From assembly GCA_002189035.1 (NCBI GenBank), contig NEEC01000101.1, forward strand, positions 53,918 through 117,917: DNA of 64,000 nucleotides. The letters are read 5' to 3'. The position numbers and the translations under genes were made by a program. The notes beneath the pieces were generated by a model that saw only the letters and a list, made by a program, of their open reading frames with translations, was not told where the DNA came from and did not search any database. Below are positions 25,321 through 38,685 of the stretch, one piece after another. How positions within the stretch are numbered: the stretch's first letter is position 1; every line of letters starts with the position of its first letter. The DNA is from Utricularia gibba (Eukaryota > Streptophyta > Magnoliopsida > Lamiales > Lentibulariaceae).

Positions 25321-26254
25321 TCATGCATTTATCAACGTTGGGTTTTCGGCGGCTGCCTAAATGGTTTTTCAAGCAACAGCTTGCCGTTTTAAGGCGGGTG
25401 CTGTCGTTGGCAGCTTTGTAAGGGCCCAAGGTTTGGTCTGGCTCCTGAGCCCAATCGGGTCCTACTCGATGAAAATCGTGATGCATTTAATGAAGTTAGG
25501 ATGTCATGAGCGCCCCAAATGGTTTTCTCAACAACCTGATTTATATTTGACGAGGTGCTCTAGGCTGGCACTAGTATCGAGCAAATGGTCGAGTCGCGCT
25601 CTGGCCCATAGTCATTTGTAGCCCGGCAAAAAAAGTGATGCATTTATTAACGTTGGGTTTTCGGCGGCTGCCTACATGCTTTTTCAAGGAAAAGTTGTCG
25701 TTTTTTGGCGGGTGCTGTTGTTGGGAACTTCGTCCGGACCCAAGGTTCGGTCTGACTTCACAGCACAATAAGGTCCCATTCGACGAAAATCGTGATACCT
25801 TTATTGAAGTTAGGATCTCATGACCGCCCCCAAATGCTTTTTTCAACAGCATGCTTAAACTTGAGAAGGCGCTTTTGTGGGTCACCGAGATCGGGCCGGA
25901 ATTCGGTCGGCTTGGGGACAAAGTCAGCTGTAGCCCGTCAAAAGAAGTGATGCATTTATTAACGTTGGGTTGTCGGCGGCTGCCCACATGGTTTTTAAAG
26001 CAACAGCTTGCCGTTTTAAGGCGGGTGCTGTCGTTGGCAGCTTTGTAAGGGCCCAAGGTTCGGTCTGGCTCCTGAGCCCAATCGGGTCCTACTCGATGAA
26101 AATCGTGATGCATTTGCTTTTGTTAGGATGTCATGAGAACCCCAATGGGTTTTCTCCACACTCTACTTTATATTTGAGAAGGCGCTCTCGGGGGTTTAGG
26201 GATAGAGGTCGGGTCGGGCTCACGCCCATAGTCAGTTGTAGCCCGGAAAATAAG
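25321..26254 (+). repeat. HOR unit 18, trimeric (n=0), 934 bp
   Basis: A-D-E. Y is of the CAAGGAAAAG type. Near the end of E about seven bases are lost (GGGATAGAGGTCGG, about 26203). Confidence 0.92.
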
Positions 26255-27821
26255 TATGCATTTATCAACGTTGGGTTTTCGGCGGCTGCCTAAATGGTTT
26301 TTCAAGCAACAGCTTGCCGTTTTAAGGCGGGTGCTGTCGTTGGCAGCTTTGTAAGGGCCCAAGGTTTGGTCTGGCTCCTGAGCCCAATCGGGTCCTACTC
26401 GATGAAAATCGTGATGCATTTAATGAAGTTAGGATGTCATGAGCGCCCCAAATGGTTTTCTCAACAACCTGATTTATATTTGACGAGGTGCTCTAGGCTG
26501 GCACTAGTATCGAGCAAATGGTCGAGTCGCGCTCTGGCCCATAGTCATTTGTAGCCCGGCCAAAAAAAGTGATGCATTTATTAACGTTGGGTTTTCGGCG
26601 GCTGCCTACATGCTTTTTCAAGGCAAAAGTTGTCGTTTTTTGGCGGGTGCTGTTGTTGGGACTTCGTCCGGACCCAAGGTTCGGTCTGACTTCACAGCAC
26701 AATAAGGTCCCATTCGACGAAAATCGTGATACCTTTATTGAAGTTAGGATCTCATGATTACCCCAAATGCTTTTTTCAACAGCATGCTATACACTTGAGA
26801 AGGCGCTTTTGTGGGTCACCGAGATCGGCCCGGAATTCGGGTCGAGCTCGGGCCAAAGTCAGCTGTAGCCCGATAAAAGAAGTGATGCATTTATTAACGT
26901 TGGGTTGTCGGCGGCTGCCCACATGGTTTTTCAAGCAACAGCTTGCCGTTTTAAGGCGGGTGCTGTCGTTGGCAGCTTTGTAAGGGCCCAAGGTTTGGTC
27001 TGGCTCCTGAGCCCAATCGGGTCCTACTCGATGAAAATCGTGATGCATTTAATGAAGTTAGGATGTCATGAGCGCCCCAAATGGTTTTCTCAACAACCTG
27101 ATTTATATTTGACGAGGTGCTCTAGGCTGGCACTAGTATCGAGCAAATGGTCGAGTCGCGCTCTGGCCATAGTCATTTGTAGCCTGGTCAAAAAAGTGAT
27201 GCATTTATTAACGTTGGGTTTTCGGCGGCTGCCTACATGCTTTTTGAAGCAAAAGTTGTCGTTTTTTGGCGGTGCTGTTGTTGGGAACTTCGTCCGGACC
27301 CAAGGTTCGGTCTGACTTCACAGCACAATAAGGTCCCATTCGACGAAAATCGTGATACCTTTATTGAAGTTAGGATCTCATGACCGCCCCAAATGCTTTT
27401 TTCAACAGCATGCTTAAACTTGAGAAGGCGCTTTTGTGGGTCACCGAGATCGGGCCGGAATTCGGTCGGGCTTGGGGGACAAAGTCAGCTGTAGCCCGTC
27501 AAAAGAAGTGATGCATTTATTAACGTTGGCTTGTCGGCGGCTGCCACATGGTTTTTAAAGCAACAGCTTGCCGTTTTAAGGCGGGTGCTGTCGTTGGCAG
27601 CTTTGTAAGGGCCCAAGGTTCGGTCTGGCTCCTGAGCCCAATCGGGTCCTACTCGATGAAAATCGTGATGCATTTGCTTTTGTTAGGATGTCATGAGAAC
27701 CCCAATGGGTTTTCTCCACACTCTACTTTATATTTGAGAAGGCGCTCTCGGGGGGTTTAGGGATTGGGCCAGAGGTCGGGTCGGGCTCACGCCCATAGTC
27801 AGTTGTAGCCCGGAAAATAAG
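26255..27821 (+). repeat. HOR unit 19, pentameric (n=1), 1567 bp
   Basis: The A start has lost one base (AAGTATGCATTTATC). B has the mixed CAAGGCAAAAG form, D has GAAGCAAAAG and E is long form. It closes the second 3-3-3-3-5 block. Confidence 0.91.
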
Positions 27822-28756
27822 TCATGCATTTATCAACGTTGGGTTTTCGGCGGCTGCCTAAATGGTTTTTCAAGCAACAGCTTGCCGTTTTAAGGCGGGT
27901 GCTGTCGTTGGCAGCTTTGTAAGGGCCCAAGGTTTGGTCTGGCTCCTGAGCCCAATCGGGTCCTACTCGATGAAAATCGTGATGCATTTAATGAAGTTAG
28001 GATGTCATGAGCGCCCCAAATGGTTTTCTCAACAACCTGATTTATATTTGACGAGGTGCTCTAGGCTGGCACTAGTATCGAGCAAATGGTCGAGTCGCGC
28101 TCTGGCCCATAGTCATTTGTAGCCCAAAAAAGTGATGCATTTATTAACGTTGGGTTTTCGGCGGCTGCCTACATGCTTTTGAAGCAAAAAGTTGTCGTTT
28201 TTTGGCGGGTGCTGTTGTTGGGAACTTCGTCCGGACCCAAGGTTCGGTCTGACTTCACAGCACAATAAGGTCCCATTCGACGAAAATCGTGATACCTTTA
28301 TTGAAGTTAGGATCTCATGACCACCCCAAATGCTTTTTTCAACATGCTTTAAACTTGAGAAGGCGCTTTTGTGGGTCACCGAGATCGGGCCGGAATTCGG
28401 GTCGGCTCGGGGGACAAAGTCAGCTGTAGCCCGTCAAAAGAAGTGATGCATTTATTAACGTTGGGTTGTCGGCGGCTGCCCACATGGTTTTAAAGCAACA
28501 GCTTGCCGTTTTAAGGCGGGTGCTGTCGTTGGCAGCTTTGTAAGGGCCCAAGGTTCGGTCTGGCTCCTGAGCCCAATCGGGTCCTACTCGATGAAAATCG
28601 TGATGCATTTGCTTTTGTTAGGATGTCATGAGAACCCCAATGGGTTTTCTCCACACTCTACTTTATATTTGAGAAGGCGCTCTCGGGGGGTTTAGGGATT
28701 GGGCCAGAGGTCGGGTCGGGCTCACGCCCATAGTCAGTTGTAGCCCGGAAAATAAG
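27822..28756 (+). repeat. HOR unit 20, trimeric (n=0), 935 bp
   Basis: A-D-E. The A/Y join has lost bases (GTAGCCCAAAAAAG). Y has a shifted T/A run (CTTTTGAAGCAAAAAG). Confidence 0.91.
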
Positions 28757-29679
28757 TGATGCATTTATCAACGTTGGGTTTTCGGCGGCTGCCTAAATGG
28801 TTTTTCAAGCAACAGCTTGCCGTTTTAAGGCGGGTGCTGTCGTTGGCAGCTTTGTAAGGGCCCAAGGTTTGGTCTGGCTCCTGAGCCCAATCGGGTCCTA
28901 CTCGATGAAAATCGTGATGCATTTAATGAAGTTAGGATGTCATGAGCGCCCCAAATGGTTTTCTCAACAACCTGATTTATATTTGACGAGGTGCTCTAGG
29001 CTGGCACTAGTATCGAGCAAATGGTCGAGTCGCGCTCTGGCCCATAGTCATTTGTAGCCCGGCCAAAAAAGTGATGCATTTATTAACGTTGGGTTTTCGG
29101 CGGCTGCCTACATGCTTTTTGAAGGAAAAGTTGTCGTTTTTTGGCGGGTGCTGTTGTTGGGAACTTCGTCCGGACCCAAGGTTCGGTCTGACTTCACAGC
29201 ACAATAAGGTCCCATTCGACGAAAATCGTGATACCTTTATTGAAGTTAGGATCTCATGACCGCCCCAAATGCTTTTTTCAACAGCATGCTTTAAACTTGA
29301 GAAGGCGCTTTTGTGGGTCACCGAGATCGGGCCGGAATTCGGTCGGGCTCCAAGTCAGCTGTAGCCCGAAAAGAAGTGATGCATTTATTAACGTTGGTTG
29401 TCGGCGGCTGCCCACATGGTTTTTAAAGCAACAGCTTGCCGTTTTAAGGCGGGTGCTGTCGTTGGCAGCTTTGTAAGGGCCCAAGGTTCGGTCTGGCTCC
29501 TGAGCCCATCGGGTCCTACTCGATGAAAATCGTGATGCATTTGCTTTTGTTAGGATGTCATGAGAACCCAATGGGTTTTCTCCACACTCTACTTTATATT
29601 TGAGAAGGCTCTCGGGGGGTGGGATTGGGCAGAGGTCGGGTCGGGCTCACGCCCATAGTCAGTTAGCCCGGAAAATAAG
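28757..29679 (+). repeat. HOR unit 21, trimeric (n=0), 923 bp
   Basis: A-D-E with A starting TGATGC. Y has the hybrid GAAGGAAAAG form. E has several small losses (GGTCGGGCTCCAAGTC, CAGTTAGCCCGG), which explains the short length. Confidence 0.91.
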
Positions 29680-31207
29680 TCATGCATTTATCAACGTTGG
29701 GTTTTCGGCGGCTGCCTAAATGGTTTTTCAAGCAACAGCTTGCCGTTTTAAGGCGGGTGCTGTCGTTGGCAGCTTTGTACGGGCCCAAGGTTTGGTCTGG
29801 CTCCTGAGCCCAATCGGGTCCTACTCGATGAAAATCGTGATGCATTTAATGAAGTTAGGATGTCATGAGCGCCCCAAATGGTTTTCTCAACAACCTGATT
29901 TATATTTGACGAGGTGCTCTAGGCTGGCTAGTATCGAGCAAATGAGTCGCGCTCTGGCCCATAGTCATTTGTAGCCCGGCCAAAAAAGTGATGCATTTAT
30001 TAACGTTGGGTTTTCGGCGGCTGCCTACATGCTTTTTGAAGGAAAAGTTGTCGTTTTTTGGCGGGTGCTGTTGTTGGGAACTTCGTCCGGACCCAAGGTT
30101 CGGTCTGACTTCACAGCACAATAAGGTCCCATTCGACGAAAATCGTGATACCTTTATTGAAGTTAGGATCTCATGATTACCCCAAATGCTTTTTTCAACA
30201 GCATGCTATACACTTGAGAAGGCGCTTTTGTGGGTCACCGAGATCGGCCGGAATTCGGGTCGGGGCCCAAAGTCAGCTGTAGCCCGAAAAGAAGTGATGC
30301 ATTTATTAACGTTGGGTTGTCGGCGGCTGCCCACATGGTTTTTCAAGCAACAGCTTGCCGTTTTAAGGCGGGGTGCTGTCGTTGACAGCTTTGTAAGGGC
30401 CCAAGGTTTGGTCTGGCTCCTGAGCCCAATCGGGTCCTACTCGATGAAAATCGTGATGCCAAGGATGTCATGAGCGCCCCAAATGGTTTTCTCAACAACC
30501 TGATTTATATTTGACGAGGTGCTCTAAGTATCGAAAATGGTCGAGTCGCGCTCTGGCCCATAGTCATTTGTAGCCCGGCCAAAAAAGTGATGCATTTATT
30601 AACGTTGGGTTTTCGGCGGCTGCCTACATGCTTTTTGAAGGAAAAGTTGTCGTTTTTTGGCGGGTGCTGTTGTTGGGAACTTCGTCCGGACCCAAGGTTC
30701 GGTCTGACTTCACAGCACAATAAGGTCCCATTTCGACGAAAATCGTGATACCTTTATTGAAGTTAGGATCTCATGACCGCCCCAAATGCTTTTTTCAACA
30801 GCTTTAAACTTGAGAAGGCGCTTTTGTGGGTCACCGAGATCGGGCCGGAATTCAGGTCGGGCTTGGGGGACAAAGTCAGCTGTAGCCCGTCAAAAGAAGT
30901 GATGCATTTATTAACGTTGGCTTGTCGGCGGCTGCCCACATGGTTTTTAAAGCAACAGCTTGCCGTTTTAAGGCGGGTGCTGTCGCAGCTTTGTAAGGGC
31001 CCAAGGTTCGGTCTGGCTCCTGAGCCAATCGGGTCCTACTCGATGAAAATCGTGATGCATTTGCTTTTGTTAGGATGTCATGAGAACCCAATGGGTTTTC
31101 TCCACACTCTACTTTATATTTGAGAAGGCGCTCTCGGGGGGTTTAGGGATTGGGCCAGAGGTCGGGTCGGGCTCACGCCCATAGTCAGTTGTAGCCCGGA
31201 AAATAAG
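29680..31207 (+). repeat. HOR unit 22, pentameric (n=1), 1528 bp
   Basis: A-B-C-D-E, about 35 bp shorter than other pentamers. C has lost about 11 bases at 30460 (GTGATGCCAAGGATG) and about 10 at 30526 (GCTCTAAGTATCG). Both Y dimers carry GAAGGAAAAG. Confidence 0.91.
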
Positions 31208-32773
31208 TCATGCATTTATCAACGTTGGGTTTTCGGCGGCTGCCTAAATGGTTTTTCAAGCAACAGCTTGCCGTTTTAAGGCGGGTGCTGTCGTTGGCAG
31301 CTTTGTACGGGCCCAAGGTTTGGTCTGGCTCCTGAGCCCAATCGGGTCCTACTCGATGAAAATCGTGATGCATTTAATGAAGTTAGGATGTCATGAGCGC
31401 CCCAAATGGTTTTCTCAACAACCTGATTTATATTTGACGAGGTGCTCTAGGCTGGCACTAGTATCGAGCAAATGGTCGAGTCGCGCTCTGGCCCATAGTC
31501 ATTTGTAGCCCGGCCAAAAAAGTGATGCATTTATTAACGTTGGGTTTTCGGCGGCTGCCTACATGCTTTTTGAGGCAAAAGTTGTCGTTTTTTGGCGGGT
31601 GCTGTTGTTGGGAACTTCGTCCGGACCCAAGGTTCGGTCTGACTTCACAGCACAATAAGGTCCCATTCGACGAAAATCGTGATACCTTTATTGCTGTTAG
31701 GATCTCATGATTACCCCAAATGCTTTTTTCAACAGCATGCTATACACTTGAGAAGGCGCTTTTTGTGGTCACCGAGATCGGCCGGAATTCGGGTCGAGCT
31801 CGGGCCCAAAGTCAGCTGTAGCCCGATAAAAGAAGTGATGCATTTATTAACGTTGGGTTGTCGGCGGCTGCCCACATGGTTTTTCAAGCAACAGCTTGCC
31901 GTTTTAAGGCGGGTGCTGTCGTTGGCAGCTTTGTAAGGGCCCAAGGTTTGGTCTGGCTCCTGAGCCAATCGGGTCCTACTCGATGAAAATCGTGATGCAT
32001 TTAATGAAGTTAGGATGTCATGAGCGCCCAAATGGTTTTCTCAACAACCTGATTTATATTTGACGAGGTGCTCTAGGCTGGCACTAGTATCGAGCAAATG
32101 GTCGAGTCGCGCTCTGGCCCATAGTCATTTGTAGCCTGGTCAAAAAAGCGATGCATTTATTAACGTTGGGTTTTCGGCGGCTGCCTACATGCTTTTTGAA
32201 GCAAAAGTTGTCGTTTTTTGGCGGGTGCTGTTGTTGGGAACTTCGTCCGGACCCAAGGTTCGGTCTGACTTCACAGCACAATAAGGTCCATTCGACGAAA
32301 ATCGTGATACCTTTATTGAAGTTAGGATCTCATGACCGCCCAAATGCTTTTTTCAACAGCATGCTTTAAACTTGAGAAGGCGCTTTTGTGGGTCACCGAG
32401 ATCGGGCCGGAATTCAGGTCGGGCTTGGGGACAAAGTCAGCTGTAGCCCGTCAAAAGAAGTGATGCATTTATTAACGTTGGCTTGTCGGCGGCTGCCCAC
32501 ATGGTTTTTAAAGCAACAGCTTGCCGTTTTAAGGCGGGTGCTGTCGTTGGCAGCTTTGTAAGGGCCCAAGGTTCGGTCTGGCTCCTGAGCCAATCGGGTC
32601 CTACTCGATGAAAATCGTGATGCATTTGCTTTTGTTAGGATGTCATGAGAACCCCAATGGGTTTTCTCCACACTCTACTTTATATTTGAGAAGGCGCTCT
32701 CGGGGGGTTTAGGGATTGGGCCAGAGGTCGGGTCGGGCTCACGCCCATAGTCAGTTGTAGCCCGGAAAATAAG
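31208..32773 (+). repeat. HOR unit 23, pentameric (n=1), 1566 bp
   Basis: A-B-C-D-E with TGTACGGGCCC, GAGGCAAAAG in B and GAAGCAAAAG in D. It is similar in variants to unit 1. Confidence 0.92.
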
Positions 32774-34342
32774 TCATGCATTTATCAACGTTGGGTTTTC
32801 GGCGGCTGCCTAAATGGTTTTTCAAGCAACAGCTTGCCGTTTTAAGGCGGGTGCTGTCGTTGGCAGCTTTGTACGGGCCCAAGGTTTGGTCTGGCTCCTG
32901 AGCCCAATCGGGTCCTACTCGATGAAAATCGTGATGCATTTAATGAAGTTAGGATGTCATGAGCGCCCCAAATGGTTTTCTCAACAACCTGATTTATATT
33001 TGACGAGGTGCTCTAGGCTGGCACTAGTATCGAGCAAATGGTCGAGTCGCGCTCTGGCCCATAGTCATTTGTAGCCCGGCCAAAAAAGTGATGCATTTAT
33101 TAACGTTGGGTTTTCGGCGGCTGCCTACATGCTTTTTGAAGCAAAAGTTGTCGTTTTTTGGCGGGTGCTGTTGTTGGGAACTTCGTCCGGACCCAAGGTT
33201 CGGTCTGACTTCACAGCACAATAAGGTCCCATTCGACGAAAATCGTGATACCTTTATTGCTGTTAGGATCTCATGATTACCCCAAATGCTTTTTTCAACA
33301 GCATGCTATACACTTGAGAAGGCGCTTTTGTGGGTCACCGAGATCGGCCCGGAATTCGGGTCGAGCTCGGGCCCAAAGTCAGCTGTAGCCCGATAAAAGA
33401 AGTGATGCATTTATTAACGTTGGGTTGTCGGCGGCTGCCCACATGGTTTTTCAAGCAACAGCTTGCCGTTTTAAGGCGGGTGCTGTCGTTGGCAGCTTTG
33501 TAAGGGCCCAAGGTTTGGTCTGGCTCCTGAGCCCAATCGGGTCCTACTCGATGAAAATCGTGATGCATTTAATGAAGTTAGGATGTCATGAGCGCCCCAA
33601 ATGGTTTTCTCAACAACCTGATTTATTTTGACGAGGTGCTCTAGGCTGGCACTAGTATCGAGCAAATGGTCGAGTCGCGCTCTGGCCCATAGTCATTTGT
33701 AGCCCGGCAAAAAAGCGATGCATTTATTAACGTTGGGTTTTCGGCGGCTGCCTACATGCTTTTTGAAGCAAAAGTTGTCGTTTTTTGGCGGGTGCTGTTG
33801 TTGGGAACTTCGTCCGGACCCAAGGTTCGGTCTGACTTCACAGCACAATAAGGTCCCATTCGACGAAAATCGTGATACCTTTATTGAAGTTAGGATCTCA
33901 TGACCGCCCAAATGCTTTTTTCAACAGCATGCTTTAAACTTGAGAAGGCGCTTTTGTGGGTCACCGAGATCGGGCCGGAATTCAGGTCGGGCTTGGGGGA
34001 CAAAGTCAGCTGTAGCCCGTCAAAAGAAGTGATGCATTTATTAACGTTGGCTTGTCGGCGGCTGCCCACATGGTTTTTAAAGCAACAGCTTGCCGTTTTA
34101 AGGCGGGTGCTGTCGTTGGCAGCTTTGTAAGGGCCCAAGGTTCGGTCTGGCTCCTGAGCCCAATCGGGTCCTACTCGATGAAAATCGTGATGCATTTGCT
34201 TTTGTTAGGATGTCATGAGAACCCCAATGGGTTTTCTCCACACTCTACTTTATATTTGAGAAGGCGCTCTCGGGGGTTTAGGGATTGGGCCAGAGGTCGG
34301 GTCGGGCTCACGCCCATAGTCAGTTGTAGCCCGGAAAATAAG
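32774..34342 (+). repeat. HOR unit 24, pentameric (n=1), 1569 bp
   Basis: A-B-C-D-E with GAAGCAAAAG in both Y dimers and long-form E. Confidence 0.92.
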
Positions 34343-36520
34343 TCATGCATTTATCAACGTTGGGTTTTCGGCGGCTGCCTAAATGGTTTTTCAAGCAACA
34401 GCTTGCCGTTTTAAGGCGGGTGCTGTCGTTGGCAGCTTTGTACGGGCCCAAGGTTTGGTCTGGCTCCTGAGCCCAATCGGGTCCTACTCGATGAAAATCG
34501 TGATGCATTTAATGAAGTTAGGATGTCATGAGCGCCCCAAATGGTTTTCTCAACAACCTGATTTATATTTGACGAGGTGCTCTAGGCTGGCACTAGTATC
34601 GAGCAAATGGTCGAGTCGCGCTCTGGCCCATAGTCATTTGTAGCCCGGCCAAAAAAGTGATGCATTTATTAACGTTGGGTTTTCGGCGGCTGCCTACATG
34701 CTTTTTGAAGGAAAAGTTGTCGTTTTTTGGCGGGTGCTGTTGTTGGGAACTTCGTCCGGACCCAAGGTTCGGTCTGACTTCACAGCACAATAAGGTCCCA
34801 TTCGACGAAAATCGTGATACCTTTATTGAAGTTAGGATCTCATGATTACCCAAATGCTTTTTTCAACAGCATGCTATACACTTGAGAAGGCGCTTTTGTG
34901 GGTCACCGAGATCGGCCCGGAATTCGGGTCGAGCTCGGGCCAAAGTCAGCTGTAGCCCGATAAAAGAAGTGATGCATTTATTAACGTTGGGTTGTCGGCG
35001 GCTGCCCACATGGTTTTTCAAGCAACAGCTTGCCGTTTTAAGGCGGGTGCTGTCGTTGGCAGCTTTGTAAGGGCCCAAGGTTTGGTCTGGCTCCTGAGCC
35101 CAATCGGGTCCTACTCGATGAAAATCGTGATGCATTTAATGAAGTTAGGATGTCATGAGCGCCCCAAATGGTTTTCTCAACAACCTGATTTATATTTGAC
35201 GAGGTGCTCTAGGCTGGCACTAGTATCGAGCAAATGGTCGAGTCGCGCTCTGGCCCATAGTCATTTGTAGCCCCAAAAAGTGATGCATTTATTAACGTTG
35301 GGTTTTCGGCGGCTGCCTACATGCTTTTTGAAGCAAAAGTTGTCGTTTTTTGGCGGGTGCTGTTGTTGGGAACTTCGTCCGGACCCAAGGTTCGGTCTGA
35401 CTTCACAGCACAATAAGGTCCCATTCGACGAAAATCGTGATACCTTTATTGAAGTTAGGATCTCATGAACCCCAAATGCTTTTTTCAACAGCATGCTATA
35501 CACTTGAGAAGGCGCTTTGGGTCACCGAGATCGGCCCGGAATTCGGGTCGGCTCGGGCCCAAAGTCAGCTGTAGCCCGAAAAGAAGTGATGCATTTATTA
35601 ACGTTGGGTTGTCGGCGGCTGCCCACATGGTTTTTCAAGCAACAGCTTGCCGTTTTAAGGCGGGTGCTGTCGTTGGCAGCTTTGTAAGGGCCCAAGGTTT
35701 GGTCTGGCTCCTGAGCCCAATCGGGTCCTACTCGATGAAAATCGTGATGCATTTAATGAAGTTAGGATGTCATGAGCGCCCCAAATGGTTTTCTCAACAA
35801 CCTGATTTATATTTGACGAGGTGCTCTAGGCTGGCACTAGTATCGAGCAAATGGTCGAGTCGCGCTCTGGCCCATAGTCATTTGTAGCCCGGCAAAAAAG
35901 TGATGCATTTATTAACGTTGGGTTTTCGGCGGCTGCCTACATGCTTTTTGAAGCAAAAGTTGTCGTTTTTTGGCGGGTGCTGTTGTTGGGAACTTCGTCC
36001 GGACCCAAGGTTCGGTCTGACTTCACAGCACAATAAGGTCCCATTCGACGAAAATCGTGATACCTTTATTGAAGTTAGGATCTCATGACCGCCCAAATGC
36101 TTTTTTCAACAGCATGCTTTAAACTTGAGAAGGCGCTTTTGTGGGTCACCGAGATCGGGCCGGAATTCAGGTCGGGCTTGGGGGACAAAGTCAGCTGTAG
36201 CCCGTCAAAAGAAGTGATGCATTTATTAACGTTGGGTTGTCGGCGGCTGCCCACATGGTTTTTCAAGCAACAGCTTGCCGTTTTAAGGCGGGTGCTGTCG
36301 TTGGCAGCTTTGTAAGGGCCCAAGGTTCGGTCTGGCTCCTGAGCCCAATCGGGTCCTACTCGATGAAAATCGTGATGCATTTGCTTTTGTTAGGATGTCA
36401 TGAGAACCCCAATGGGTTTTCTCCACACTCTACTTTATATTTGAGAAGGCGCTCTCGGGGGTTTAGGGATTGGGCCAAGGTCGGGTCGGGCTCGCAGTCA
36501 GTTGTAGCCCGGAAAATAAG
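34343..36520 (+). repeat. HOR unit 25, heptameric (n=2), 2178 bp
   Basis: A-Y-C-Y-C-D-E. The first Y has GAAGGAAAAG and joins D-like TTGAAGTTAGG to B-like GATTACCC. The second Y ends CCCGAAAAGAAG. The end of E has lost bases (GGGCTCGCAGTCAG). Confidence 0.91.
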
Positions 36521-38685
36521 TCATGCATTTATCAACGTTGGGTTTTCGGCGGCTGCCTAAATGGTTTTTCAAGCAACAGCTTGCCGTTTTAAGGCGGGTG
36601 CTGTCGTTGGCAGCTTTGTAAGGGCCCAAGGTTTGGTCTGGCTCCTGAGCCCAATCGGGTCCTACTCGATGAAAATCGTGATGCATTTAATGAAGTTAGG
36701 ATGTCATGAGCGCCCCAAATGGTTTTCTCAACAACCTGATTTATATTTGACGAGGTGCTCTAGGCTGGCACTAGTATCGAGCAAATGGTCGAGTCGCGCT
36801 CTGGCCCATAGTCATTTGTAGCCCGGCCAAAAAAGTGATGCATTTATTAACGTTGGGTTTTCGGCGGCTGCCTACATGCTTTTTGAAGGAAAAGTTGTCG
36901 TTTTTTGGCGGGTGCTGTTGTTGGGAACTTCGTCCGGACCCAAGGTTCGGTCTGACTTCACAGCACAATAAGGTCCCATTCGACGAAAATCGTGATACCT
37001 TTATTGAAGTTAGGATCTCATGACCCCAAATGCTTTTTTCAACAGCATGCTATACACTTGAGAAGGCGCTTTTGTGGGTCACCGAGATCGGCCGGAATTC
37101 GGGTCGAGCTCGGGCCCAAGTCAGCTGTAGCCGATAAAAAGAAGTGATGCATTTATTAACGTTGGGTTGTCGGCGGCTGCCCACATGGTTTTTCAAGCAA
37201 CAGCTTGCCGTTTTAAGGCGGGTGCTGTCGTTGGCAGCTTTGTAAGGGCCCAAGGTTTGGTCTGGCTCCTGAGCCCAATCGGGTCCTACTCGATGAAAAT
37301 CGTGATGCATTTAATGAAGTTAGGATGTCATGAGCGCCCCAAATGGTTTTCTCAACAACCTGATTTATATTTGACGAGGTGCTCTAGGCTGGCACTAGTA
37401 TCGAGCAAATGGTCGAGTCGCGCTCTGGCCCATAGTCATTTGTAGCCCGGCCAAAAAAGTGATGCATTTATTAACGTTGGGTTTTCGGCGGCTGCCTACA
37501 TGCTTTTTCAAGGAAAAGTTGTCGTTTTTTGGCGGGTGCTGTTGTTGGGAACTTCGTCCGGACCCAAGGTTCGGTCTGACTTCACAGCACAATAAGGTCC
37601 CATTCGACGAAAATCGTGATACCTTTATTGAAGTTAGGATCTCATGACCACCCAAATGCTTTTTTTCAACAGCATGCTATACACTTGAGAAGGCGCTTTT
37701 GTGGGTCACCGAGATCGGGCCGGAATTCGGGTCGAGCTCGGGCCCAAAGTCAGCTGTAGCCCGAAAAAGAAGTGATGCATTTATTAACGTTGGGTTGTCG
37801 GCGGCTGCCCACATGGTTTTTCAAGCAACAGCTTGCCGTTTTAAGGCGGGTGCTGTCGTTGGCAGCTTTGTAAGGGCCCAAGGTTTGGTCTGGCTCCTGA
37901 GCCCAATCGGGTCCTACTCGATGAAAATCGTGATGCATTTAATGAAGTTAGGATGTCATGAGCGCCCCAAATGGTTTTCTCAACAACCTGATTTATATTT
38001 GACGAGGTGCTCTAGGCTGGCACTAGTATCGAGCAAATGGTCGAGTCGCGCTCTGGCCCATAGTCATTTGTAGCCCGGCAAAAAAAGTGATGCATTTTTA
38101 ACGTTGGGTTTTCGGCGGCTGCCTACATGCTTTTTGAAGCAAAAGTTGTCGTTTTTTGGCGGGTGCTGTTGTTGGGAACTTCGTCCGGACCCAAGGTTCG
38201 GTCTGACTTCACAGCACAATAAGGTCCCATTCGACGAAAATCGTGATACCTTTATTGAAGTTAGGATCTCATGACCGCCCCAAATGCTTTTTTCAACAGC
38301 ATGCTTTAAACTTGAGAAGGCGCTTTTGTGGGTCACCGAGATCGGGCCGGAATTCGGTCGGCTTGGGGGACAAAGTCAGCTGTAGCCCGTCAAAAGAAGT
38401 GATGCATTTATTAACGTTGGTTCGGCGGCTGCCCACATGGTTTTTAAAGCAACAGCTTGCCGTTTTAAGGCGGGTGCTGTCGTTGGCAGCTTTGTAAGGG
38501 CCCAAGGTTCGGTCTGGCTCCTGAGCCCAATCGGGTCCTACTCGATGAAAATCGTGATGCATTTGCTTTTGTTAGGATGTCATGAGAACCCCAATGGTTT
38601 TTCTCCACACTCTACTTTATATTTGAGAAGGCGCTCTCGCCAGAGGTCGGGTCGGGCTCTAGTCAGTTGTAGCCCGGAAAATAAG
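36521..38685 (+). repeat. HOR unit 26, heptameric (n=2), 2165 bp
   Basis: A-Y-C-Y-C-D-E. Y forms are GAAGGAAAAG, CAAGGAAAAG and GAAGCAAAAG in order. E has lost about 20 bases at 38639 (CTCTCGCCAGAGG) and a few more before the next A. Confidence 0.91.

Larger units (their letters stand above)
17192..27821 (+). repeat. Two adjacent ~5.3-kb blocks of pattern 3-3-3-3-5
   Basis: Units 10-14 (17192-22505, 5314 bp) and units 15-19 (22506-27821, 5316 bp) have the same size order and almost equal length. Y variants agree only partly (GAAGC, GAGGC, GAAGC, GAGGC against GAAGC, GAGC, CAAGGA, CAAGGA), so a tandem duplication would have to be followed by local replacement. Confidence 0.5.
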
